A stretch of 64,000 nt of DNA from Paramecium sonneborni (lineage: Eukaryota; Ciliophora; Oligohymenophorea; Peniculida; Parameciidae): positions 451,804-515,803 of the forward strand of contig CAJJDN010000037.1 in assembly GCA_905182985.1 (NCBI GenBank), read 5' to 3'. The translations under genes and the position numbers were made by a program. Of the stretch, positions 35,888 to 46,209 are shown piece by piece (positions within the stretch are counted from its first letter, which is position 1; every line of letters begins with the position of its first letter). The notes beneath the pieces were generated by a model that searched no databases, was not told the DNA's origin, and saw only the letters and a program-made list of their open reading frames with translations.

Positions 35888-38509
35888 ATGGGGTTGTGTA
35901 GAATAATTATTTTATTTATCATCTAAAATATGTTGTAAGAACTAGGAAAAAATGAATTTAACTCTAAGTATAGAGATTGTACAATGAGCTAAAATAAACT
36001 CTTCACTACTTATTCAATTTGCAAAAAAGGAAAAGACACATATTGGATAAAATAAAGAATCATAAAAGGAGAATTTGCAGATTAATTTCTAGAAGAAATC
36101 AAAAAAGAAATTTAACAATAATGTTTATTTCATAAAAATTACCCAAAGTCAACTTTATAAATTTAAGATTTCACTTCATACAGAGATGAAAATAATTCTA
36201 TTGTCATTAAAATCGCATATCTCAATGATGATAAATGTATACCTATTTTAGATTATGCAAAAACAATTTAGAATGATTAAAAGGGATTAGAACTGAAAAA
36301 TAGATTAAGTTCTTAATTATTAGAGATTTTAAAAAATCTATTTTCTTCGAATATTTCACACTTAAATATTAAACCTAATAATTTATTATTGTTAGATTTG
36401 GAGGTTTTCTTAACTGATTTTGGAAGTAATAGAACATTTTATTAAAATTACATAAATTAATTTACTAGTAGAGAAGAGTAGTAATGGCAACGTGAATACT
36501 ACTATTATAATCCTAAAGATGTATTAGATATAATCAAAAATGATATAGATTATGATCTGAGAACTGAAGAATTGAAAAAATTCCAAATATCGATTAATTA
36601 AGAAAACAAATCAAGAAAGATTGAAACAATACTTAATAATGGTTTAAATACCTCTGATTTAGATTCTTGGGCAATTGGAATAACTATAATTTAAATATAT
36701 CTTCCTGAGGAAATTCAAAGAGATTTAAATTCCTTCTTTGGAATGAATAACCAAAAATTAGATCAAAAAATATAAGAAATTATCAAAATTGACTCTAAAA
36801 TTGGTAATCAGTTAAAAGATTTATTTTATTCTAATAAAATTTAAAAACCTACATTACAAAATATTAATTTATCTCAAAATATTAATTTATCTCAAATTAT
36901 AAATATTTATAATTAGAAAAATAACAAAGTAGTCAACCCTCCTTTAAATAATAATGTATAAAAAATTGTAAAAGAAAACTCAGCATTAATTGAAATACCT
37001 CAAACCCAAGTAATAAATAAAAATAATGATTAAAACAAAATAGTATTTTACCATAACGAGTTTATTTTAAAATTATAAAACTTTATGCTTAAATTAGAAG
37101 GACAAAAAATTCCTAAACTTAAAGATTTTTTAGAAGAAATGAACGAGGATTTAAAACTTTAAAAATTTTTGGATTTCCATGAATTGTTATAACTTGATAT
37201 TATGGAACTTTCAATTTATATAAAATAACTTAATGAAATTTTGAGAAATTATAATGAATAACAAGATAAGAAAAATTTGATTGAACAAAATATATTTCTG
37301 GCTGAAAATAGGTGTTTGGCATTAGAATATTACTACAAAAAGGAATAATCATAAGAAAATAAAGGTTAAAAGGAAGAATTACCAGAAGAAAACATAATTT
37401 ACTATTATAATAAATCAGAATTAACCATGATTCAGTACATGAAAAAGTTTTAAATTCCATTAGATGAAACAGATAGAAAAAAAAAGAAATAAGACGAATA
37501 CTTTTCATTTTAAAAGATTAAAGACTTAATTAAATTAAGAAAAAAAGAAATGAAACTTGAGGCAAATATTAGTATAATTATGGGTATGGAATAATAAAAA
37601 ATAACATCAATTTATTATCTACAAAAATATACAAATAAAAATTAATAGATCTTCGATGATAAGTTATTATAAAAAAGAAAATTTGGTTATGAAATATTTC
37701 CATTTAACAGATAATTAAAAACTAGAACTAAGGTTAGAGATTATATTAAATTTAAGAAACCAGAATATTTATTGACATAAAAAGAGTTTGATTCTATATC
37801 TACAAAAATATAAAGGGAATATTAGTAAGCATTATATAGTTGTTTAGATAATTTAATTAAGCAAAAAGCAAAATAAGAAGAAATTAAGAAATAAATAACA
37901 GTAATCAATGAAATTTTTCCATATCTCAAATTTACACTTAAAAGCTCATATATAAAATTGATTTTATAATATGATATGTTGCCATCAGGATTAAATAAAT
38001 ATGTAACTACATATTTCAAACAAAAATTCAGCTCTATTTTGAAAGTAAACCTTTAATATTTTGAATATTTAAAATAATTTGATGAAATGAAATTTTTGGA
38101 AACTTATAAAGGGTTTTTAGTAAATGAAAAATATCATGGTTTAGGGTTTAGAAAAATAGATGAAAATACTTTGTAATTTGGAATATTTAATTATGGATAA
38201 TTACTATGGGGTTGGGAAATAGCCTAAAATAATTAATCAATTAATCTATATAAAGGAGAATTCAATAACTCTAAATAAGTTAGAGGAATTCAAAAAGTAT
38301 TTAAACCAGAAACTATTGGAGATAGTTGTTTCTATGAATATACCCAAAAAAAAACATTATTATTTGAAAATAATCAATATGTTACATCTGAAATAGAAAA
38401 AGGATTTAAATAACTAATTGAATAAAATAATATCTAAAAGAATGGATAGTAAACAATAGTTGATAATAAATAATATTAATCATTAAATTAGGCTAATTAT
38501 TAAAATTGA
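35888..38509 (+). CDS. Pseudokinase with coiled-coil and C-terminal MORN-like segment
   Basis: The product is 873 residues in a single exon, unusually long for this window without an intron. Residues 30-310 follow a kinase plan: HLNIKPNNLLLLDLEVFLTD, then FG (catalytic loop HRD replaced by HLN; DFG kept as TDFGS), YYYYNPKDV in the APE position, and LDSWAIGITIIQI (D-x-W-x-x-G). The missing catalytic Asp suggests an inactive kinase. Asn/Gln-rich repeats (NINLSQ twice, 36860-36895) and coiled coil follow; the C-terminus has MORN-like YKGFLVNEKYHGLGFRKID. Starts at 35930 or 35984 are also possible. Confidence 0.7.
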
Positions 38510-39327
38510 TTAAGTTTAATGTTCAGAATTAATTTTTTATTTCTATTAATTAATTTATAATTAAAAATTTTAAACCAAAAAAAAAGAATTATATATTATC
38601 TCCCAACCATTTTATTTGAGTTTGTTAATTTATTCGTTGAAAAAAATCACCATAATATAGGATGAAGTATAGAATAATAAAAAATAATTTATTTGAAGTA
38701 TAAGATTTAAAAGGAAGATTAATTAGAGAATATCTGTAATAATATATTTAATAAACATAATAATCACAAATTATATATCAAATAAGAATTATTAACTCTT
38801 GAATTCTTTGTTATATATTCATTTATTATATAAATATTAGCTCCTAATCAAATAGATCTTAAAGTATTTGCTTTTACTGCTGATAAATTTCATAGAAATA
38901 TACTATTTAAGATATAAAGAGTTATCCAATGTTTATTTTTTAAGAGTATATTAAATTATTAAATAATTTGCTTGTCTCTCAGATACTTATAAATTTTTAT
39001 TCATACTGTTAATGGATCAATTTATACTGAAATGTAATGATTTTATTTCTTTTAAAACAATTTAAAAAGTTTGACATACTTTAAATATGTAATTATTAAG
39101 AACAAAAATGAAAAATATTCATAATGTGTTATAGTATTATGGAAAGTTTAGAATGGTCAAATAAAATAGATGATATTTCTTTGATTTTTATATTTCCATA
39201 ATTATTTAAATACTGATTTATTTTTCATTCTTACATTTATTATTTAAAATATTTCTATTCTTATTTTTTAAATTAATATTAATATTAATATTTTTAATAT
39301 AATATAATAATAAAAATAAAAAATTTA
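38510..39327. other. Intergenic region with one doubtful ORF near 38661
   Basis: A frame from 38661 (MKYRIIKNNLFEVQDLKGRL) ends at a TGA. A second frame nearby, FAFTADKFHRNILFKIQRVI, also looks coding, but I cannot join them with a normal short intron. It could be a decayed gene. At 39316-39323 (complement strand T-run) is a likely pol III terminator for the tRNA. Confidence 0.3.
39316..39323 (-). terminator. T-run pol III terminator after tRNA-Lys
   Basis: On the minus strand the tRNA 3' end is followed within a few bases by a run of six T, the normal RNA polymerase III stop signal. Confidence 0.6.
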
Positions 39328-39401
39328 CGCCCGAACAGGGTCTCGATCCCTGGACCTAGAGATTAAGAGTCTCTCGCTCTACCAAGCTGAGCTATCCGGG
39401 C
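39328..39401 (-). tRNA. tRNA-Lys (anticodon CUU)
   Basis: The 74-nt cloverleaf on the minus strand has acceptor stem GCCCGGA/TTCGGGC with discriminator G, a D-arm containing TAGCTCAG...GGTAGAGC, anticodon stem AGAGA/TCTCT with loop CTCTTAA (anticodon CTT), and T-stem CAGGG/CCCTG. The T-loop is ATCGAGA, so position 54 is A rather than the usual T. The A box and a B box of GGATCGAGACC are present, and a T-rich run follows at 39316-39323. There is no intron and no encoded CCA. Length and pairing make the call secure. Confidence 0.96.
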
Positions 39402-39483
39402 GTATTAAATAAATTATTCTCTATTTTCTTATGAAAGGATAGAAACTTTAACATTTTTTATATTATTATATATAATCTTATTT

Positions 39484-40960
39484 TCATTATAAGAGCTGCA
39501 AAAACAATTGAAATAGATCTTAAAATTTGGGATCTTTATTGTCATTATATATTAACTCTATTTTAGGTTATATCTTTTTGATATCCTCTATTACTTTCTT
39601 ACTTTGAACCTCTTTTGCATAATTCAAAAATCTACAAAGACTATCCATAAATATCTTTAAAACCACTGTATCTACTTCATCAATGAAATTTCCTATTATA
39701 TCAATCGTTCCTAATTCTATCAGGGTTTAAAACACTAAGTTATCTCCTGTTTTTTAAAGGTTTTATATGACTTAAATACAATTTTACTTTTCTTGTAAAA
39801 CCGATGCTATCAATCCATTTATAATTCTATTTATGATTTTATGTTTCACTATTTTATTAGATATTTGACGATCATTATAAGCTAAATTTATCACTATCAA
39901 AAATGATAATTTTCTTATCTATTTCTTTCTATTATTACTATATTCCAATGCAATGTCTAAAATGTCCTATTCAATTAAATACTTAATTTATATTATAATA
40001 AATACATTCGAAAAACTTATTGTTTCTGTTAATGAAAATTACTTTAATACTTGCAAAGTTGTTTCTTCATATTCTCCTTTTAAAGTTGTAAAAACATATT
40101 TTACTATTTTTGAACTCATTAAATAGTTATCAATTTCTTCATTTTGTTAATATAATACTGTTAAAGGATGTAATATTTCATTTTGTAAAATATCACATTC
40201 ACTTTTGTTAACACCTTTTTCTAAGATTTTAAAGCAAGTCATTCTCTAATAAAAAGTTTATTGTAATATTTACGTCTTTAATGTTTAAATTATGATTATC
40301 CATAACATAACATATATTATGCATACAAAAACATATGTTTCTATAGAGATTACTATCAGTTAATGAACTTAGCTCCAATAATCGATCGAAGCATTTGACT
40401 AAAAATTAGCAAATTTCAGGCCATTTTGTAGCTATATTTCCTAAATATATAAGAATCTATAAAATTATATAAAACAATACATCGCTTAAGTCTTAAGGGT
40501 CTGTTAATGATAAAAGTAATTGATATGAAATTTCTAAAGATTGAAGTAGGTATTATGGTTATTATTATAAAAACATAGGGTGATTACAGGAATTGGCTAA
40601 AGTTCTAATTACTTCACATTAAACTTCTTTTATCATCAAACTGGGGATGCTATGCTATAAATAATTATTTGTGATTAAAAATTCTTAATTTTAAACAAGT
40701 TAGACATTATTGTTGATTGAAACACAATTAAATGCAAATTAATGGAGCTACCTTAACTCTTAAATTTTCTGATTCAATTAACATTGTTAAATTTATGATA
40801 TTAAGTTAGTTAATTCTAAATCATCTTTTTCTTTCATTTCATTCTGTTATCGAATTAGAATCCTTTTTTAGTTGAAAATTCGTTCTCTATCCATTCTACG
40901 AATTTCAGATCTAAAAGCTTCTTTCTTTTATGCTGCATATTCTTAAGGATTAATAAACAT
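39484..40960 (-). CDS. Importin-alpha-like armadillo-repeat protein
   Basis: The 482-residue product begins MFINPQEYAAQKKEAFRSEI. The segment RSEIRRMDRERIFNQKR resembles the importin-beta-binding helix of importin alpha. The rest is helical repeats of ARM type, with motifs such as EVIRTLANSCNH (Asn in the third helix), QILIYLGNIATKWPEIC and RKLSFLIVINLAYNDRQI. Importin alpha is normally about 520-540 residues; this one is shorter and its NLS-binding W-x-x-x-N array is only partly kept (LGNIA, LANSC). One 28-nt intron (40246-40273, TAG) is needed. A nuclear import adaptor is likely but a diverged ARM protein is possible. Confidence 0.65.
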
Positions 40961-41041
40961 ACAATAATATAATCAATTAAATTATTTAAACTACTTTTAC
41001 TATTTTTTCTTATTTTTATTATATTTATTATTATTAATCTT

Positions 41042-41099
41042 TTTCTTATTAGCTGATTCTATTGAACATTTTTCTTATTAGCTGATTCTATTGAACATT
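41042..41099. repeat. Tandem repeat, two copies of 29 bp
   Basis: The unit TTTCTTATTAGCTGATTCTA plus TTGAACATT occurs twice head to tail (41042-41070 and 41071-41099). It lies in the 436-nt region 40961-41396 between same-strand genes, where I see no gene. Confidence 0.85.
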
Positions 41100-41396
41100 T
41101 TGAATATTGCGAAGAGGAATCTTATTAATGATATTTTTATATTGTTTTTTATGTTTTATGTGGTAAATTTTAAGTTTATTCTTTAAAATATTTTTATGAA
41201 TATGAATGTTAATAATCATGATGATGTTATTTATAATGTTATTTATAATGATTTGAATGATGATGTTAATTAGAAGAATGATCAATTTTATTAATTTTTC
41301 TTTTTCTTAATACTCTTTTCCCTCGTAATAAAGGAAATTATATTTTTGATATCCTATAAAGAAGCTATTCAAATGTCTCTTTTCTTGACAATTTAA

Positions 41397-41790
41397 TCAT
41401 AAAAGATCTTTGAGTCTTTACTTATCTTTTTCTTATAGATTATCATCATCTATAATGATAACATTACAATCTCTAGATTTATGTCCCTTTTTATAACATC
41501 TATGACATTTTATCAAGATTAAAGTATCTATTCTAAACTTCAACTGATTCAAAACCTTCTTCTTTATTTTCATCTTTTTTTATTAATCTGACTATCTTAT
41601 CTACTAAATTAGTTTATTATGTGATTCTATCTTTGCTTTGATTATACACATTATAAATTCTTGAATCTTAGTCTCCCACTCTTTATGATCTAACTTAATT
41701 ATCTGATATGGAACATAATGAATTAGCTTCTAATACATAAATTGTTGCCAAGAAATTTATGAAATCAAACTAATTGTAAAGACCATTCAT
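41397..41790 (-). CDS. Small CCHC zinc-knuckle protein
   Basis: With one 31-nt intron (41574-41604, GTA...AAG) the product has 120 residues, MNGLYNQFDFINFLATIYVL to QRLKDLL. It ends in a zinc knuckle CHRCYKKGHKSRDC (C-x2-C-x4-H-x4-C), a nucleic-acid-binding module found in RNA-processing factors and retroelement proteins. No other retroelement sequence is near. The intron is the only one that brings the N-terminal frame into the knuckle frame, but its end is of AAG type and longer than usual, so the model is tentative. Confidence 0.5.
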
Positions 41791-42117
41791 TAATTTATTT
41801 ATATTGAGAATTTATATTATAATTATCATACTCATATAAGTACATCATTTCTTATAATGAAATTCATATTATCTATAACAATCTTTTCTTTTTATTTATT
41901 CTTATAACAATAATATATTTTTATCTTATATCAAATAAATTTAATATATTTTTTATACTCAGTATCCTTAGAAACTTAAGATTATCCTTTTATAACTATC
42001 CTTTCTTCTTATTTCTACCTACCTTTATTTACACTATATATTAAAGAGCTCTTGGCTATCTGTAGTTTTATTTGATAAACACTTTAACATTTTTAAATTA
42101 TATTCAATTGTAATACA

Positions 42118-42405
42118 TCACTAACTTAATCCTCCTTTTTAAATAATGATCAATTCAATTGTATCATTATTATTTACTCCTTATTACTTAAATGGAATGT
42201 AAGCATCAAGCGTTTTCGTATTAAACTTAAATGCTAAATAATTTGGATTTTATGAATTTGGATTTTATGAATTTGGATCAGGATTTGGTATCACTTATTC
42301 TTAAAATTCATTCATTAAATCTAATGGAGTTTTTGTATAATCTAACGTCACTCTAAACTTCTTATTTAATTCCTCACAAATAATCGTACATTAGAGTTCT
42401 GCCAT
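42118..42405 (-). CDS. Small ubiquitin-like-fold protein
   Basis: The intronless product has 95 residues, MAELQCTIICEELNKKFRVT to TIELIIIQKGGLSQ. The pattern of strands, the central helix region (TKTPLDLMNEFQEQVIP) and the ending KQQGVNNNDTIELIIIQKGG fit a ubiquitin-like beta-grasp fold. A 15-bp coding repeat gives PNSQNPNSQNPN. GG followed by three residues recalls a precursor that could be trimmed, but that is inference. It is related to the next upstream gene. Confidence 0.55.
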
Positions 42406-42808
42406 CTTTATTTTATAATTTCTATTAATTAATTTTATCTCTAATTATAAAAATTATCGATACTTCTATTCTCAACAAAGAAAATGTCTTATTTTCATTT
42501 AGTGAACTAAGAAATTTTAATAACAACTACTGAAATTATCACTCATATATTTAATCAAATTCATTTTATTAAGAAATTTTTTTTATATTATTGAATTTTT
42601 CTTTCAAAAATTAATAATATAAATAAGAAGTTTGAGTAAAATAATTAAAAACTAAATCAATTGTATCTACATGCTTTTTGTTTAGATTAATTCTACCCTT
42701 TTCTTATTTAATAGAATTCTATTTTTCTACAAAATTCTAATCATGTATTTAATATTTGATGATAAACTAAATGAAAAGAATTTGTGAACAATATAAAATA
42801 ATCTTTTT

Positions 42809-43303
42809 TCATTTTCCTGCATCATTTATGACATTAGCCTGTATAGTGGCATTCTTTATAATTTTTTAATTGAATAAATAATTATTAGGGGAGATAATTT
42901 CTCCATCTTTGAGGAACGAAAATCTCTTCTTCGTACTAAATAATTGATTAAGTTATATTTCTAAGTCCAATGTTGTCATTTAAGATGTCACCTTAATTGA
43001 ATATTGTTGAGCTTTTGAATTTACTATTATTATAATTGGAGCCACAAATTCAAATATTATTTATCTACCACTATTAACCCCTTGTTGAATCAATGGTGTA
43101 TTTAAATCCAGCAGTTTTTTTTCAAAATAAAGATCAAGATCATAATCCTTTTAATCATATTATTAGAGCATTTCTTCCTTTAATTATTATCCAATAGTTT
43201 AGTTATTGATGAATATTTTTAAGATTTTTTTTTCTGGTAAGTTTTTAAGATCAGGAATTTCACCCTAAATAATTATTTCGCTGTCCCCTTATAATTGAAA
43301 CAT
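42809..43303 (-). CDS. Tandem ubiquitin-like-fold protein, paralogue of the 42118 gene
   Basis: The intronless product has 164 residues, MFQLQGDSEIIIQGEIPDLK to ATIQANVINDAGK. It appears to hold two beta-grasp units: the first ends TPLIQQGVNSGRQIIFEFV (cf. IPFKQQGVNNNDTIELIII in the neighbour), the second starts YSIKVTSQMTTLDLEIQLNQ and continues FSTKKRFSFLKDGEIISP. It lies 403 nt from its relative on the same strand. There is no GG terminus, so conjugation is unlikely. Confidence 0.55.
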
Positions 43304-43915
43304 ATTTTATTTATAAATTCTTTATATTTAAAATAATTCTATAAAATATACTATTATGGAATTAGTTGCTCTTTCTAACATCTGTTTGATCTTATGTATC
43401 AATATCCAGATTCAACTAAATTTTAAATTTTTTTGTAATTTACTTGAGTACTATTTAAATTTATAAAAACATAACAGTCTTGCTGTTCACAAATAAAGAA
43501 AAACGAATAATCAATCTAATATAAATTCTTTTCTTCATTTCATTTACACTTTTCAAGAATATATTTAATCATAATTGAAATTAAAAAAATACATAAATAA
43601 CAAAATTACTAAATTAAATCAAATTCATTATTCCAAATTTAGATAGAAATAAAAGATTAATCTTATTTGGGAGCTTTATTATATAAATATTTCAATTAAT
43701 TACTTCAATCAAAATATCTTATTCAAGAAATTTATATATAGGGTATCTAAAATATTTTAATTATTTAATNTATCTACATGCTTTTTGTTTAGATTAATTC
43801 TACCCTTTTCTTATTTAATAGAATTCTATTTTTCTACAAAATTCTAATCATGTATTTAATATTTGATGATAAACTAAATGAAAAGAATTTGTGAACAATA
43901 TAAAATAATCTTTTT

Positions 43916-44410
43916 TCATTTTCCTGCATCATTTATGACATTAGCCTGTATAGTGGCATTCTTTATAATTTTTTAATTGAATAAATAATTATTAGGGGAG
44001 ATAATTTCTCCATCTTTGAGGAACGAAAATCTCTTCTTCGTACTAAATAATTGATTAAGTTATATTTCTAAGTCCAATGTTGTCATTTAAGATGTCACCT
44101 TAATTGAATATTGTTGAGCTTTTGAATTTACTATTATTATAATTGGAGCCACAAATTCAAATATTATTTATCTACCACTATTAACCCCTTGTTGAATCAA
44201 TGGTGTATTTAAATCCAGCAGTTTTTTTTCAAAATAAAGATCAAGATCATAATCCTTTTAATCATATTATTAGAGCATTTCTTCCTTTAATTATTATCCA
44301 ATAGTTTAGTTATTGATGAATATTTTTAAGATTTTTTTTTCTGGTAAGTTTTTAAGATCAGGAATTTCACCCTAAATAATTATTTCGCTGTCCCCTTATA
44401 ATTGAAACAT
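43916..44410 (-). CDS. Second copy of the tandem ubiquitin-like gene (assembly duplicate)
   Basis: This is the same as 42809-43303, shifted by 1107 nt. It sits wholly inside the repeated block and should not be counted as a separate gene. Confidence 0.85.
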
Positions 44411-44876
44411 ATTTTATTTATAAATTCTTTATATTTAAAATAATTCTATAAAATATACTATTATGGAATTAGTTGCTCTTTCTAACATCTGTTTGATCTT
44501 ATGTATCAATATCCAGATTCAACTAAATTTTAAATTTTTTTGTAATTTACTTGAGTACTATTTAAATTTATAAAAACATAACAGTCTTGCTGTTCACAAA
44601 TAAAGAAAAACGAATAATCAATCTAATATAAATTCTTTTCTTCATTTCATTTACACTTTTCAAGAATATATTTAATCATAATTGAAATTAAAAAAATACA
44701 TAAATAACAAAATTACTAAATTAAATCAAATTCATTATTCCAAATTTAGATAGAAATAAAAGATTAATCTTATTTGGGAGCTTTATTATATAAATATTTC
44801 AATTAATTACTTCAATCAAAATATCTTATTCAAGAAATTTATATATAGGGTATCTAAAATATTTTAATTATTTAAT

Positions 44877-45434
44877 TCAACTTATTGCTAATAGCTGAAA
44901 TATAATTTGTCAATAATTATTAGATGAGTTTTAAGTACATTAAAAATTATTATAGATTTAAATAAAATAATAATTCATATACCAATATTATTATTATTAA
45001 ATTTGTGATCACCACTTAAATTCCTTTTTAAACTCCTACAGCGTCGAGGGAAATTTTGAAACACAAATAAATAAAAGAATAATTTTGATAATTTAAAAAT
45101 TCTTCGAAATGAAATGAGTATCAATCAAGTTTAGTTACTATAATAGAAATACTTTAATTTCATTATTCATTCAAATTCAGAGTATTAAAAATATCATTTT
45201 TTTAATTAAAATAAAAATTAATTAATAATATTAGATGAATTACTTTCAAATCATTATTTTCGAGGAACATAAAGTAATTTCAATTAGAAGATATTTTAAT
45301 AATAATAAGAATAAAGATATTAAATATAAATTGGTCTAAATTCTTATTTCTAAACCTTAATTATTTTTTTGTTTTAATCAATAGTCATTTCATGTTTTCT
45401 TAATTAAATATTAATTATATTATATTTGTGTTAA
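44877..45434. other. Intergenic region
   Basis: These 558 nt of A+T-rich DNA show no frame or RNA gene that I can support. The stretch 43304-43769 and its copy 44411-44876 likewise hold only short coding-like scraps (KTVMFLQIQIVLKQITKKFK) and no complete gene. Confidence 0.4.
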
Positions 45435-46003
45435 ATGATTATCTAGAACTTATAATTTGAAGAAATAATAATAAAGCCAAAGACATTCAAAAGCAAAAAT
45501 GCATTAAAAGAGAAGCTTTAATCAGATAAAGTCGAATCAATCGATATCACTGAGATAACACCATAATAAATACTTGAGTTGTTTCCAAATTAGGTTACTT
45601 TGTCAAGTTAAAATACATTGAGCGAATTATTGAACTTAAACTTATCAGATGATTGTTTGTAAAAAATCTTAGGAATCTTAGTTTAATGGGAAAATTAAAA
45701 CAATGTTGATTTTAAAAATTTATACAAGCAATTATTTTATTCATCAATGTAATAAAATTTATTTATTTTTAAAGTTGTAAGACATGTAAATCAAACAACT
45801 TAATTTATAGTAGTGAGAATTTAACAATAATTGTTAATTAATTAATATCTGTATTTTAATAGGCAATTTATGATGATCCTTCTAAAATTGAAAATGTATT
45901 TATTTAAAAAAATGCTGATAGATAACTTCTTGGATATCGATCCTTATTGAAAATAATAAATTAACAATGCCAAAAAAAGAGACTTAAAAATTATATGAGT
46001 TGA
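45435..46003 (+). CDS. Unknown helical protein
   Basis: The first exon (MIIQNLQFEEIIIKPKTFKS) is rich in Leu/Gln and looks helical (NTLSELLNLNLSDDCLQKIL). The last part, AIYDDPSKIENVFIQKNADR, then QLLGYRSLLKIINQQCQKKR, is in another frame. A 53-nt intron (45810-45862, GTA...TAG) joins them to give 171 residues, but that length is outside the range of every other intron here, so the internal structure may be wrong. No family is recognised. Confidence 0.45.
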
Positions 46004-46209
46004 TGAGATAATATTAAAAATACCAAGAATCAATAAGAAATATCAAAAGACTTATTAATTTTATTCCAGTTCAATAGAAAAAGGAGAATAAAGTAACTCA
46101 GGTGTATTTTTGAATTGTATATAATAGTATAATTAGAAATTGGATGTCTTACTTTTTATATATTGGTTTTAATATAAATTTTAATAAATTATTTATAAAT
46201 TTGATTTGA

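Larger units (their letters stand above)
42664..44876. repeat. Unmerged contig overlap: 42664-43769 repeated as 43771-44876 around a single N
   Basis: The 1106 bases to the left of the N at 43770 recur to the right, with no difference seen. Both copies abut the N. The ubiquitin-like gene at 42809-43303 therefore appears twice. Confidence 0.9.

Noticed and set aside
41203..41262. ATGATG/TTATTTATAATG-rich stretch as a microsatellite
   Set aside because: The repeats are short and irregular, within what biased base composition produces.
41397..41790. Retrotransposon gag from the zinc knuckle
   Set aside because: No reverse transcriptase, protease or terminal repeat lies nearby; a single CCHC knuckle is common in cellular RNA-binding proteins.
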